Source of the DNA: Microbacterium soli
GTDB lineage: Bacteria; Actinomycetota; Actinomycetes; Actinomycetales; Microbacteriaceae
Direction: 5' to 3'
Length of the DNA stretch: 64,000 nucleotides
Assembly: GCF_039539005.1 (NCBI RefSeq)
Contig: NZ_BAABCP010000001.1
Coordinates: 62,001-126,000, forward strand
Position numbers and translations under genes: made by a program. Shown here piece by piece: positions 1 through 10,601 of this stretch; the stretch's first letter is position 1, and each line of letters opens with the position of its first letter. The notes beneath the pieces are model-generated. The model searched no databases, had not been told where the DNA came from, and saw only the letters and a list, made by a program, of their open reading frames with translations.

Positions 1-265
1 GTCGCCGTCCGAACCGGTCTCCCAGCACCCCCATCGTCACGAGGAGACCTGCGAGCACGAGCGAGTAGACGTCGATGATCCACAGCTGCTCGGTGCCGCT
101 GGGCGCCAGCGCCAGCGAGATCTCGGGGATCGCGAAGGCCAGCACCGTGTTGTCGACCGACACGAGCAGCACGGGCAGCATCAGCACGATCAACGCCGCC
201 CAGCCGCGCGCTCCCACGCGCGGGCCGTCCTCGTGCAGGAGCGGGATCGTCCCCGTCGTGGACAT
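1..265 (-). CDS. DHA2-type MFS drug exporter, N-terminal part (runs off window)
   Basis: Inner-membrane proton-driven drug exporter of the 14-helix DHA2 group (LfrA/QacA/SmvA-like), by similarity. Only the first 88 residues are present; the gene leaves the window at its left edge. The visible part has a short hydrophilic N-terminus, a first helix containing the family signature around VSVDNTVLAFAIPEI, and a second helix (LWIIDVYSLVLAGLLVTMG) followed by the loop motif GDRFGRR typical of MFS proteins. The ATG is the first in the frame and reads away from a TetR gene across a short intergenic palindrome, the usual arrangement of an efflux pump and its own repressor. Substrate unknown. Confidence 0.85.
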   Translation of the reverse strand, partial: MSTTGTIPLLHEDGPRVGARGWAALIVLMLPVLLVSVDNTVLAFAIPEISLALAPSGTEQLWIIDVYSLVLAGLLVTMGVLGDRFGRR

Positions 266-279
266 GACGCGCCTTCCCA

Positions 280-307
280 TTACTTAACCGTCCAGATGGT
301 ATAGTAA
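280..307. promoter_or_regulatory. 28-bp palindromic operator between exporter and TetR gene
   Basis: An imperfect 28-bp inverted repeat with half-site TTACTNNACCNTCN lies in the short gap between the exporter and the TetR gene. The arms pair at 10 of 14 positions, and the outer TTACT/AGTAA pentamers are perfect. It is AT-rich compared with the surroundings and covers the space where both divergent promoters must lie. Binding by the adjacent TetR protein is inferred from position and symmetry. Confidence 0.7.
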
Positions 308-345
308 CACAGACAGGAACCATGACCGTCAGAGTCGGAGGCACC

Positions 346-900
346 ATGCCGCGCCCACCGCTGGCCCGCGAACGCGTACTGGACGCGTACGAGGACCTGC
401 TCATCGCCGAGGGTGAGCGCGCGGCGACGCTCGACGCCGTCGCCAAGGCCGCCGAGGTGTCCAAGGGCGGGCTACTCTATCATTTCCCCTCGAAGGACGA
501 CCTGGCGGCCGGTCTCGCAGAGCGCCTGGCCGCCCTGACCGCCGCCGACCTGGCGCGCATGCGCGCCGCCGCGGAGGGTCCCATCGCCTACTACATCCGA
601 ACCTCGGTGATGGAGGACGACGCGCTCGATCGCGCCCTCATCGCCACCACACGGCTCGCACAGGGCGGCTCATCCGCCGCATCCGCAGCGCTGCGCGAAT
701 CCCGCCGGTTGTGGGCGGAGGCCATCCGCCCCCACGTGCGCGACGAGGCCGCGCTGGATCTGGTGATGCTTCTCAGCGACGGACTGTACTTCAACAACTC
801 GCTCGCCGACCCCGACGGCGACCCCGGCGACAGCGTCCCGTCGGGTGCCGCGCTCGCGCGGCTCATCGAGCTGGTTCAGACCTCGGTGATCTCCACCTGA
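346..900 (+). CDS. TetR/AcrR family transcriptional repressor
   Basis: DNA-binding repressor, probably controlling the divergent DHA2 exporter. An N-terminal three-helix TetR domain of about 50 residues contains the recognition-helix pattern EVSKGGLLYHFPSKDDLAAGL; the rest is an all-helical ligand-binding domain of no recognisable subtype. I prefer the ATG preceded by GGAGG; an upstream in-frame ATG at 322 has only a weak AGGAA placed too close to it. The 3' end overlaps the 3' end of serA on the other strand by 25 bp, so the two genes are convergent with no room for a terminator. Ligand unknown. Confidence 0.85.
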   Translation: MPRPPLARERVLDAYEDLLIAEGERAATLDAVAKAAEVSKGGLLYHFPSKDDLAAGLAERLAALTAADLARMRAAAEGPIAYYIRTSVMEDDALDRALIATTRLAQGGSSAASAALRESRRLWAEAIRPHVRDEAALDLVMLLSDGLYFNNSLADPDGDPGDSVPSGAALARLIELVQTSVIST

Positions 901-2495
901 CGGAACAGGTCGGCATCGATGGCGGCGCTGATCTCGGCCAGCAGCTCGTCGGTCACCGGCGAGTCCAGCGTCAGCACGCTGAGCGCCTGCGCGCCCGCAG
1001 CCTCACGCGCGACCTGCATGCCGGCGATGTTGATGCCCGCCTCACCGAACTTCTGGCCGAAGACGGCCACAATGCCGGGGCGGTCGGTGTACATCATGAC
1101 GACGTGGTGCTTCTCGATGGGCAACTCGATGGCGTGGTCGTTGATGGCGACGAGCTTCTCGACCTGCTTGGGACCGGTCAGCGTGCCGGACACCGACAGC
1201 TGCGAGCCGTCCGAGAGCGCACCGCTCAGTGTGATGACGTTGCGGTACTCCTCGCTCACGTCGTCCTTGAGCAGCCGCACGGTCACACCGCGCTGGTCGG
1301 CCAGCAGCGGGGCGTTGACGTACGACACGGTGTCACTGACGATGTTCGTGAAGACGCCCTTGAGCGCGGCGAGCTTCAGCACGCTCACGTCGTAGTCGTT
1401 CAGCTCGCCGTGCACCTCGACGTCCAGGCTGGTCAGCGGCGACTGCGAGAGCGCCGAGAAGATCTGGCCGAGCTTCTCCACCAGCGCGATGCCGGGACGC
1501 ACGTACGGGTCGATGACACCGCCCGCGACGTTGACGGCATCCGGCACCAGGTCTCCGCCCAGCGCGAGGCGCACCGAGCGCGCCACCGACACACCGGCCT
1601 TCTCCTGCGCCTCGACGGTGCTGGCGCCCAGGTGCGGGGTGACGACGACGTTCGGCAGGCTCAGCAGCGCGTGGGCGGTGCTGCCCTCCGCCGGCGGCTC
1701 GGACGTGAACACGTCCAGACCCGCACCGGCGATCTCACCGGCGACGAGCGCCTCGTACAGATCGGCCTCGTCGATCAGGCCGCCGCGGGCGACGTTCACG
1801 ATGAAGGCGGTCTTCTTCATCGCGGCGAACTGCGCGGCGCCGATCATGCCCGTCGTCTCGGGGGTCTTGGGCATGTGGATGGTGATGAAGTCGGACTCGG
1901 CGGCGAGCTCGTCCAGCGACACCAGCTGCACGCCCAGCTGCTGCGCACGAGAGCTCGTGACATACGGGTCGTAGGCGATCACGCGCATGTCGAAGGCGTT
2001 CATCCGCGCGGCGACGAGCGCACCGATGCGGCCGAGCCCCACGATGCCGATGGTCTTCTCGAACAGCTCGGCGCCCGTGAACGAGCTGCGCTTCCACGCC
2101 CCGCCGGACAGCGACGCGTTCGCGGCCGGGATGCGGCGGGCGAGGCTGAGGATGTGACCGATGGTCAGCTCCGCGGCGGAGACGATGTTGGAGGTCGGTG
2201 CGTTGACGACCATGACGCCCGCGGCCGTGGCCGCCTTGATGTCGACGTTGTCCAGGCCCACGCCCGCGCGGGCGATGACCTTGAGGTTGGGGGCGTGCGA
2301 CAGCGCCTCGGCATCGACCTTCGTCGCGGAGCGGACGAGCACGGCATCCGCGTCGGCGAGGGCGGCGAACAGCGCCTCCCGGTCCGTGCCGTCCACCTGC
2401 CGCACGTCGAAGTCGGGGCCGAGGGCCTCGACCGTGGCGGGAGAGAGGACCTCGGCGAGGAGGACGACGGGCTTGGACGCTGACTGGTTCGACAC
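876..2495 (-). CDS. serA: D-3-phosphoglycerate dehydrogenase
   Basis: Oxidises 3-phosphoglycerate to 3-phosphohydroxypyruvate with NAD+, the first step of serine synthesis, in the cytosol. The 539-residue length fits the long actinobacterial (type I) form. Visible parts are an N-terminal substrate-binding lobe, a Rossmann domain with GLGRIG near residue 155, the catalytic region NVARGGLIDE and the His of VVTPHLGAST, an intervening domain, and a C-terminal ACT domain (about 465-539) for serine feedback. The chosen start is a GTG preceded by AAGGA at suitable spacing; an in-frame ATG six codons upstream lacks a ribosome-binding site. It stands alone, convergent with the TetR gene. Confidence 0.96.
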   Translation of the reverse strand: MSNQSASKPVVLLAEVLSPATVEALGPDFDVRQVDGTDREALFAALADADAVLVRSATKVDAEALSHAPNLKVIARAGVGLDNVDIKAATAAGVMVVNAPTSNIVSAAELTIGHILSLARRIPAANASLSGGAWKRSSFTGAELFEKTIGIVGLGRIGALVAARMNAFDMRVIAYDPYVTSSRAQQLGVQLVSLDELAAESDFITIHMPKTPETTGMIGAAQFAAMKKTAFIVNVARGGLIDEADLYEALVAGEIAGAGLDVFTSEPPAEGSTAHALLSLPNVVVTPHLGASTVEAQEKAGVSVARSVRLALGGDLVPDAVNVAGGVIDPYVRPGIALVEKLGQIFSALSQSPLTSLDVEVHGELNDYDVSVLKLAALKGVFTNIVSDTVSYVNAPLLADQRGVTVRLLKDDVSEEYRNVITLSGALSDGSQLSVSGTLTGPKQVEKLVAINDHAIELPIEKHHVVMMYTDRPGIVAVFGQKFGEAGINIAGMQVAREAAGAQALSVLTLDSPVTDELLAEISAAIDADLFRQVEITEV

Positions 2496-2649
2496 AGATA
2501 TCCTTCGGGGCATCACACGGTGGAGGGCGGTCGATGCGCCGCACGCCGTCGGGGCACGATCGGGACACACATTACCGCAGGCCGACGACCCGTCCCGACC
2601 ATGTGTCGCCCGGGGCACGGATGCAAGGGCCTCCGCTCGGCGCGAAACG

Positions 2650-2994
2650 TCAGCCCAGCAGCGTCGTCGCGTTGCGCAGCGTGTAGCTGAGCGTGTCGAG
2701 CCAGAACACGGCACTGAGACCGAGACCGGCCAGCATCACGAGCAGGAAGACGCCCAGCGTCCGACGGCGCGTGACCGCCAGCACCGCGACGAAGACGACG
2801 ACCGGCAGCACAACGGGCAGCAGGAGCAGGATCCACGCCGTCCCGACGATCCCGATCTGCGCGAACTGGATGAGCTGGAACACCGCCGTCCACACGATGA
2901 ACGCATACGCTAGCCCCAGGATGCCGGTGAGCACGCCGCGCAGCACCCGGCCAGGGCGTGACGTCGGCATGGGGGTCATGGAGTCAGCGCTCAC
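2650..2994 (-). CDS. Small hypothetical membrane protein
   Basis: Not recognised. A 114-residue protein with three strongly hydrophobic segments (around residues 17-38, 45-69 and 75-97) and a short polar N-terminus rich in Ser, Thr and Pro, so probably an integral membrane protein. The GTG start overlaps the stop of the preceding membrane-protein gene in a GTGA arrangement, so the two are almost certainly translated together and may form a complex. No catalytic motif is visible. Confidence 0.7.
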   Translation of the reverse strand: MSADSMTPMPTSRPGRVLRGVLTGILGLAYAFIVWTAVFQLIQFAQIGIVGTAWILLLLPVVLPVVVFVAVLAVTRRRTLGVFLLVMLAGLGLSAVFWLDTLSYTLRNATTLLG

Positions 2995-3515
2995 AGCACG
3001 CCCCCTCCCCCGGCGACGACGAACGGCCAGGGCACCAGCAGCAGCGCGCCCAGGACGAGTGCGGCCATCCGCACCCACGTCTTCGCGTGGCGTGTGGCCA
3101 CGACGGATGCCGAGAACCACAGCGCCGGGGCGAGCACGGCCGCCCACAGTCCGGCCTGGTACAGCGGCGCGGGGAGCAGGATCGCCGCACTGCCGTGCAC
3201 ACCGGTCCCGCCGAGGAACCACCCGATGGTGTACAGCAGATACACGCCGCCGAGGACGCCGAGCATCACCAGGCTCACCGTGCTCAGCGCCTGCGGCTCG
3301 TCGGACGTCGCGGTCGCCGCGCCGGATCCGGTCACGGGATCCTCGGCGAGTGCGCCCCCGGATACCGGGTCCGTCACGTGCTCGAGGCTCGGAGCAGAGG
3401 GCGCCGCCGTCTCCTCCGCCGCGGCGGACTCCCTGCGACGCGGCTCGGAGCGGAGCCCCTCGAGCTCGTCATCGCCCTCCCAGCTGAGCGCGTCGTCATC
3501 GCCGTCGGATCTCAT
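2991..3515 (-). CDS. Hypothetical membrane protein with acidic N-terminal tail
   Basis: Not recognised. The 174 residues start with an approximately 75-residue acidic, Ala/Ser/Glu-rich tail without hydrophobic segments, followed by three likely transmembrane helices (beginning around VSLVMLGVLGGVYLLYTIGWF) and a hydrophobic C-terminus ending in a glycine run. The layout suggests a cytosolic disordered tail anchored by a small membrane domain. GGAG precedes the ATG. It is the first gene of a two-gene operon with the next small membrane protein and is divergent from another membrane-protein gene. Confidence 0.7.
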   Translation of the reverse strand: MRSDGDDDALSWEGDDELEGLRSEPRRRESAAAEETAAPSAPSLEHVTDPVSGGALAEDPVTGSGAATATSDEPQALSTVSLVMLGVLGGVYLLYTIGWFLGGTGVHGSAAILLPAPLYQAGLWAAVLAPALWFSASVVATRHAKTWVRMAALVLGALLLVPWPFVVAGGGGVL

Positions 3516-3587
3516 GTCTCCAGCGTACCGACACGGAGGTCGCCCCCTCCCACTAGGCTCGGGGGCGACACCACACCGGGAGGAAAC

Positions 3588-4514
3588 GTGGCACAGAGCA
3601 GTGAGAAGGACGTCCAGCAGGAGTCCGCGGCATCCGCCGCCGACCGCACCTGGACGCCGACGGCGGAGGCGAAGAAGAAGGCGACCACGTTCCGGTGGAT
3701 CGCCGTCGCGCTGTGGGCGCTGGCGATCGCCGGAGAGGCGGTCGGGATCTTCTGGCTGCTGCGGCAGCGCGTCGTCACCACCGAGGGTGGACTCGAGCGC
3801 GACCCCGAGACCGGTCTGCTGCAGGAGCAGGTCGCCGCCTCGTCCTTCCCGCAGTGGGCGTTCATCACCCTGCTCGTGCTGCTGGTGGTCATCGCGGCGC
3901 TCTCGATCACGGGCTCCGTGCTGTGGAAGAAGGCCAACCGCCTCGACCCCGCCAGGAAGTCCGACACGTTCCGATTCTTCGTGCAGAACCAGCTCGGTGC
4001 GATCATCGCGATCATCGCGTTCGTGCCGCTGATCATCCTCATCTTCCTCAACAAGGACATGGACAAGGGCCAGAAGGCCACTGCGGGCATCGCCGGCATC
4101 GTGCTGGCGGCCATCGCCGCATACTTCGGAGCGGACTTCACCCCGGCATCCGTCGAGCAGTACACCGCCGATCAGTCCACCGTCATCCAGCTGCTCGGCC
4201 AGGACGAGGTCACCTGGGTGTCCGGCGGGTCGGTCTACCACGTGTGCGACGAGGTCTCCGACATCCAGACCGGCAGTGAGATCATGTCGGGCACGACCGC
4301 GGAGGCCGTGGAGGCGGGCAAGCAGCGGCTGACGCTCAAGTTCGCCTCGGAACTGCGCACCTGCGATCTGCCCGTCCCCGAGAACGCCGAGGAGATCACC
4401 GACGCGCTGCGTCAGATCCAGGACGGCCGGACCGTCACCCTGCCCGCCCCCGTGTGGGGTGAGGGCGTCACCGCCCCGGCCGTCGTCGAGGACGCCGCCC
4501 CGGCAGCGGACTGA
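3588..4514 (+). CDS. Hypothetical membrane protein with soluble C-terminal domain
   Basis: Function not recognised. 308 residues: a Lys/Ala-rich cytosolic N-terminus, a helix at about 37-58 (WIAVALWALAIAGEAVGIFW), a second near 90-112, then two close helices (about 135-185), and a soluble C-terminal domain of roughly 120 residues with a CDEV and a later TCDLPVP, two cysteines that could pair. The GTG start is preceded by GGGAGGAAAC, a strong ribosome-binding site. It is monocistronic, transcribed away from the two-gene membrane operon, and ends at a strong bidirectional terminator shared with ilvC. Confidence 0.75.
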   Translation: MAQSSEKDVQQESAASAADRTWTPTAEAKKKATTFRWIAVALWALAIAGEAVGIFWLLRQRVVTTEGGLERDPETGLLQEQVAASSFPQWAFITLLVLLVVIAALSITGSVLWKKANRLDPARKSDTFRFFVQNQLGAIIAIIAFVPLIILIFLNKDMDKGQKATAGIAGIVLAAIAAYFGADFTPASVEQYTADQSTVIQLLGQDEVTWVSGGSVYHVCDEVSDIQTGSEIMSGTTAEAVEAGKQRLTLKFASELRTCDLPVPENAEEITDALRQIQDGRTVTLPAPVWGEGVTAPAVVEDAAPAAD

Positions 4515-4535
4515 CACCGCCGGTTCGAAGACGAG

Positions 4536-4567
4536 AAGGCGGGCATCCTCATCGGGATGCCCGCCTT
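4536..4567. terminator. Bidirectional intrinsic terminator
   Basis: Perfect 13-bp stem (AAGGCGGGCATCC / GGATGCCCGCCTT) with a 6-nt loop, lying between the convergent membrane-protein gene and ilvC. The A/T ends on both arms allow function in both directions. Confidence 0.85.
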
Positions 4568-4586
4568 CCGTATGCGGATGCGGGGA

Positions 4587-6186
<1,600 letters not shown>

Positions 6187-6189
6187 GGT

Positions 6190-7995
6190 TCAGTCCTCCT
6201 GCTCGAAGGCCGGCGCGTGGTCACGCGCGTACTGGATGTAGCTGTTGCTGAGCCCCTGCTTGACCATGGGCCACACCATCGAATCCGCCGACACCACGAA
6301 GTCGATCACGACCGGACGGTCGTTGGTGTCGAGGGCGAGCTGGATGGCGGCATCCACCTCTTCCTCCTTCTCGACACGGATCGCGAGACACCCGTATGCC
6401 TCCGCGAGCTTGACGAAGTCCGGGATGCGGACGGTGCCGGCGCCCGTGTTCAGGTCGGTGTTGGAGTGTCGGCCGTCGTAGATGAGCGTCTGCCACTGCC
6501 GGACCATCCCCAGCGAGGAGTTGTTGATGATGGCGACCTTGATGGGGATGTTGTTGATGGCGCAGGTGGCGAGCTCCTGATTGGTCATCTGGAAGCATCC
6601 GTCGCCGTCGATCGACCACACGATGCGATCGGGCTCGGCAACCTTGGCTCCCATGGCCGCGGGGATCGAGTACCCCATCGTGCCGGCGCCGCCCGAGTTC
6701 AGCCACGAGTTGGGGCGCTCGTACTTGATGAACTGCGCCGCCCACATCTGGTGCTGGCCGACGCCGGCGGCGTAGATGGCCTCCGGTCCGGTCAGTTCCC
6801 CGATGCGCTGGATCACGTACTGCGGGGAGAGCAGGCCGTCGGTGGTGGGTGCATAGCCGAGCGGGTACTCGGAGCGCAGCCCGTCCAAGTACGACCACCA
6901 CTCCTCGGTGTCCGGCTCGGCATCGCCGATCGTGCCGCGGAAGGCGGTGTCGAGGTCGACGAGCACGTCCCGCACATCCCCCACGATCGGCACATCTGCG
7001 GTGCGGATCTTCGAGATCTCGGCGGGGTCGATGTCGACGTGCACGATCTTCGCCTTCGGAGCGAACAGGGACACCTTCCCGGTCACGCGGTCGTCGAAGC
7101 GTGCGCCCAGGGACACGATCAGGTCGGCCTCCTGCAGCGCCAGCACGGCCGGGACCGTGCCGTGCATGCCCGGCATGCCGAGGTGCTGCGCATGCGAGTC
7201 GGGGAACGCGCCCCGCGCCATGAGCGTGGTGACCACGGGCGCACCCGTGGATTCGGCCAATGCCAGCAGCTCGGCCGAGGCGCGGCCGCGGATCACCCCG
7301 CCGCCGACGTACAGCACGGGCTTCTTGGCCTCGGCCAGCAGCGTCGCCGCGGCCTGGATCTGCTTGCCGTGGGCCTTGGTCACCGGACGATAGCCTGGCA
7401 GGTCCAGCTTCGGCGGCCACACGAACGGGACGACGGCCTGCTGCGCGTCCTTGGTGATGTCGACCAGGACCGGACCCGGACGTCCGGTCGAGGCGATCTC
7501 GAACGCCGCGGCGATGGCTGCGGGGATCTCCTCCGCGCGCTTGACGAGCACCGAGTGCTTGGTCACCGGCATGGTGATGCCGACGATGTCGGCCTCCTGG
7601 AAGGCATCCGTCCCCATGAGCGTCGAGAACACCTGACCGGTGATCGCGACCAGTGGCACGGAGTCCATATAGGCGTCGGCGATGGCGGTGACGAGGTTGG
7701 TGGCGCCCGGACCGGAGGTCGCGATGCACACGCCGACCTTGCCGGATGCCGACGCGTACCCCTCCGCCGCGTGTCCGGCACCCTGCTCGTGCCGCACGAG
7801 GATGTGGCGCAGGCCCGAGGCGTCCATGAGAGGGTCGTACACCGGGAGGATGGCTCCTCCCGGCAGCCCGAACACATCGGTGACGCCCAGGTTCTCGAGC
7901 GAGCGGACGACCGCCTCCGCTCCGGTCATCTCGGGAGCGGAGGCGGCGCGCGCGGGTGGCCGCGGCACGGCGGGTGCGGGATCAGGAGGTGTCAT
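6190..7995 (-). CDS. ilvB: Acetolactate synthase large (catalytic) subunit
   Basis: Thiamine-diphosphate enzyme that condenses pyruvate with pyruvate or 2-oxobutyrate, the first common step of branched-chain amino acid synthesis. 601 residues. The N-terminal pyrimidine-binding domain carries the catalytic Glu70 in [14 protein letters not shown]; a central FAD/structural domain follows; the C-terminal domain has the TPP/Mg motif starting [14 protein letters not shown] and ending in NN. A Pro/Ala-rich N-terminal tail of about 22 residues precedes the conserved part, so an internal start cannot be ruled out. It lies 65 bp after ilvD and directly before ilvN. No attenuator-like leader peptide was seen in the gap. 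Confidence 0.97.
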   Translation of the reverse strand: MTPPDPAPAVPRPPARAASAPEMTGAEAVVRSLENLGVTDVFGLPGGAILPVYDPLMDASGLRHILVRHEQGAGHAAEGYASASGKVGVCIATSGPGATNLVTAIADAYMDSVPLVAITGQVFSTLMGTDAFQEADIVGITMPVTKHSVLVKRAEEIPAAIAAAFEIASTGRPGPVLVDITKDAQQAVVPFVWPPKLDLPGYRPVTKAHGKQIQAAATLLAEAKKPVLYVGGGVIRGRASAELLALAESTGAPVVTTLMARGAFPDSHAQHLGMPGMHGTVPAVLALQEADLIVSLGARFDDRVTGKVSLFAPKAKIVHVDIDPAEISKIRTADVPIVGDVRDVLVDLDTAFRGTIGDAEPDTEEWWSYLDGLRSEYPLGYAPTTDGLLSPQYVIQRIGELTGPEAIYAAGVGQHQMWAAQFIKYERPNSWLNSGGAGTMGYSIPAAMGAKVAEPDRIVWSIDGDGCFQMTNQELATCAINNIPIKVAIINNSSLGMVRQWQTLIYDGRHSNTDLNTGAGTVRIPDFVKLAEAYGCLAIRVEKEEEVDAAIQLALDTNDRPVVIDFVVSADSMVWPMVKQGLSNSYIQYARDHAPAFEQED

Positions 7996-8060
7996 GTCAT
8001 TCCTTGATGTCTGAACGTTGCGTCTGCTGCTTCGGATCAGCCGCGAGCCCGACCGACGGG

Positions 8061-9794
8061 TCAGCCGGTCACGGCCCCCTGCGCTGCGGAGCGCACGAGA
8101 CGCGAGTACTTGGCGAGGACGCCACGGGTATAGCGCGGAGGAAGGGGCTCCCAGCCCTCACGGCGGGAGTTCAGCTCAGCCTCCTCGACGAGTAGCTCGA
8201 GGGAGCGAGCCGCGATATCGACCCGTATCAGATCACCATCGCGCACGAAGGCGATCGGACCTGCGTCCACCGCTTCGGGTGCTATGTGGCCGATGCAGAG
8301 GCCGGTTGTGCCGCCTGAGAATCGCCCGTCCGTCAAGAGTAGTACATCTTTTCCGAGGCCAGCGCCCTTGATCGCGCCGGTGATCGCGAGCATCTCGCGC
8401 ATGCCGGGACCGCCCTTCGGGCCCTCGTAGCGGATGACGACGACGTCTCCGGCCTTGATCTCGCCCTCGGCGAGGGCGTCCATCGCGGCGCGCTCGCGCT
8501 CGAACACGCGGGCGGGCCCCTCAAAGACCGTGGCGTCGAAGCCGGCCGTCTTCACCACGGCACCCTCCGGAGCCATCGAGCCGTGCAGGATCGTGAGGCC
8601 ACCGGTCGGGTGGATCGGGTTGTCGAAGGTGCGGATGACTTCACCGTCGATGGGGTCCGGGTCCAGCTCGCGCAGGTTCTCGGCCACGGTCTTGCCGGTG
8701 ACCGTCAGCGCATCGCCGTGCAGGAAGCCCTCGTCGAGCATGGCCTTCATGATCACGGGGATGCCGCCGTGACGGTCCACGTCGTTCATCACGTACTCGC
8801 CGAACGGCTTCAGATCGCCCACGTGGGGCACCTTGTCGCCGATGCGGTTGAAGTCGTGCAGGCTCAGCTCGACGCCGGCCTCGTTGGCGATGGCCAGCAG
8901 ATGCAGGACGACGTTGGTCGATCCGCCGAGGGCCATCGCCAGGGAGATGGCGTTCTCGAACGCCTCCTTGGAGAGGATGTCCTTGGTGGTGATCCCCTGG
9001 CGGAGCAGGTTCACGACGGCCTCGCCGGAGCGATGCGCGAAGTAGTCGCGGCGACGGTCCGCGGCAGGCGGGGCGGCCGAGCCGGGGAGGCTGAGGCCCA
9101 GGGCCTCCGCGACGGATGCCATGGTGTTGGCGGTGTACATGCCGCCGCACGCTCCCTCACCGGGGGCGAATGCGCACTCGATGCGCTTGAGGTCCTCCTC
9201 GCTCATGAGACCGGCGCGACACGCCCCGACGCCCTCGAACGAGTCGATGATGGTGATGTCCTTCTCCGTGCCGTCGGAGAGCTTGACCCAGCCGGGCGCG
9301 ATGGACCCGGCGTACAGGAAGACGCTGGACAGCCCCAGACGGGCACTGGCCATGAGCATGCCGGGGATGGACTTGTCACAGCCCGCCAGCAGCACGCTGC
9401 CGTCCAGGCGCTCGGCCATCATGACCGTCTCGACGGAGTCGGCGATGACCTCGCGCGACACGAGCGAGAAGTGCATGCCCTCGTGGCCCATCGAGATGCC
9501 GTCGGAGACGGAGATGGTGCCGAACTGCAGCGGGTAGCCGCCGCCGGAGTGCACGCCCTCCTTCGCACCCTGGGCGAGACGGTCCAGGCTGAGATTGCAC
9601 GGGGTGATCTCGTTCCAGCTGGACGCGATGCCGATCTGTGGTTTGTCCCAGTCCGCGTCCCCCATCCCGACGGCGCGGAGCATGCCCCGCGAGGTCGTCG
9701 CCTCGAGTCCGTCGGTGACGACCCGACTTCGCGGCTTGATGTCGATTTCGGCGGGCGCGCCGGGCGCGCCGGAAGAGTCTTCATGGGTGGACAT
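8061..9794 (-). CDS. ilvD: Dihydroxy-acid dehydratase
   Basis: Iron-sulfur enzyme that dehydrates 2,3-dihydroxy-3-methylbutanoate and its homologue to the 2-oxo acids of valine and isoleucine synthesis. 577 residues, normal length. The three candidate cluster-ligand cysteines are visible: Cys66 (ITPCN), Cys139 ([11 protein letters not shown]) and Cys216 ([14 protein letters not shown]). The C-terminal domain contains [17 protein letters not shown]. The ATG sits only 9 bp after the otsB stop, and a -10 hexamer overlaps that stop codon at leaderless spacing, so the gene seems to have its own promoter in addition to possible read-through from otsAB. Confidence 0.97.
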   Translation of the reverse strand: MSTHEDSSGAPGAPAEIDIKPRSRVVTDGLEATTSRGMLRAVGMGDADWDKPQIGIASSWNEITPCNLSLDRLAQGAKEGVHSGGGYPLQFGTISVSDGISMGHEGMHFSLVSREVIADSVETVMMAERLDGSVLLAGCDKSIPGMLMASARLGLSSVFLYAGSIAPGWVKLSDGTEKDITIIDSFEGVGACRAGLMSEEDLKRIECAFAPGEGACGGMYTANTMASVAEALGLSLPGSAAPPAADRRRDYFAHRSGEAVVNLLRQGITTKDILSKEAFENAISLAMALGGSTNVVLHLLAIANEAGVELSLHDFNRIGDKVPHVGDLKPFGEYVMNDVDRHGGIPVIMKAMLDEGFLHGDALTVTGKTVAENLRELDPDPIDGEVIRTFDNPIHPTGGLTILHGSMAPEGAVVKTAGFDATVFEGPARVFERERAAMDALAEGEIKAGDVVVIRYEGPKGGPGMREMLAITGAIKGAGLGKDVLLLTDGRFSGGTTGLCIGHIAPEAVDAGPIAFVRDGDLIRVDIAARSLELLVEEAELNSRREGWEPLPPRYTRGVLAKYSRLVRSAAQGAVTG

Positions 9795-9800
9795 GACGGA

Positions 9801-9806
9801 AGTCTA
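9801..9806 (-). promoter_or_regulatory. -10 element of ilvD, overlapping the otsB stop codon
   Basis: TAGACT ends 6 nt before the ilvD ATG, placing the predicted transcription start at or next to the A of the start codon (leaderless mRNA). The TAG stop codon of otsB is the first half of this hexamer. Confidence 0.55.
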
Positions 9807-10601
9807 TTCCCGACCGGCGGCGCGTTCGGTCGCAATGACGTCCAGAAGCCGCGCGATGTCCTGTGGGGAGTCCACCCGCAGGGTCGCCGCGGTCTCCCCC
9901 GGTCCCACTCGCACGCCCAGATCCTCGTCGCCGAGCACGCGCAGCGCATCCTCGTCGGTGACGTCGTCGCCGGCGAACAGGATGCCGGTGGCGCCCGTGC
10001 GCGCCCGCAGTGCGGCGATCGCGGCGTCCTTGCCCTCGTCGCGGGACGAGAACTCCAGGATCCGGTCGCCCGTCCGACGCCGCCAACGGGAGGCCCGACG
10101 GGCCATCACCTCGTCGACCGCGGCGAACGCCGCCCGCTCCACGGCCGGGTCGGCGGGCCGACCGTGGACGCCCACTCCGAACGTCTTCCGCTCCAGCTCG
10201 ACTCCCGGGTAGGCCGTGAGCAGCGGTTCGAGCTCGTCGAACAGGGATTCGCGCAGCGCGCGCTCCTGAGCGCTCTCCGCGACATCCGCCTCGCCCTCAC
10301 CGGGGTACCAGTACTGTGCGCCGTGGGAGCCCGCGAGGATCACCGGAGAATCATCGTCGTGCTCGGCGATCTCCCGCAGGTGCACGAGGCTGCGGCCGGA
10401 GATGAACGCCACCCGGGTGTCGGGCATCGCGGAGAGGCGCCCCAGCGCCGCGACGGTCTCCGGCAGCGCTCTGGCGCTCATCGGGTCCGGAACCAGGGGC
10501 GACGCCGTGCCGTCGAAGTCCAGCGCGACCAGCAGCACCGGCGTGCGGGCGATCGCGGCGACGGCGGGATCAGGGACGTCCTGAGTCCAGGCGCGCGTCA
10601 T
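9804..10601 (-). CDS. otsB: Trehalose-6-phosphate phosphatase
   Basis: Removes phosphate from trehalose-6-phosphate to give trehalose, an osmo- and stress-protectant. 265 residues of the HAD superfamily: motif I LDFDGT (nucleophile Asp28, acid/base Asp30), motif II FISGRS, a conserved Lys in the cap region before FAGDDVTDEDA, which is motif III/IV with the Mg-binding aspartates near residue 217. Its start overlaps the otsA stop by 4 bp, so synthase and phosphatase are co-translated. Confidence 0.95.
   Translation of the reverse strand: MTRAWTQDVPDPAVAAIARTPVLLVALDFDGTASPLVPDPMSARALPETVAALGRLSAMPDTRVAFISGRSLVHLREIAEHDDDSPVILAGSHGAQYWYPGEGEADVAESAQERALRESLFDELEPLLTAYPGVELERKTFGVGVHGRPADPAVERAAFAAVDEVMARRASRWRRRTGDRILEFSSRDEGKDAAIAALRARTGATGILFAGDDVTDEDALRVLGDEDLGVRVGPGETAATLRVDSPQDIARLLDVIATERAAGRE

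Noticed and set aside
711..2483. Open frame of 590 codons antisense to serA
   Set aside because: Shadow of serA with Arg/Asp/His bias and no family resemblance.
7996..8060. Attenuator or leader peptide before ilvB
   Set aside because: The gap is 65 bp, with no run of Leu/Ile/Val codons and no terminator/antiterminator pair.
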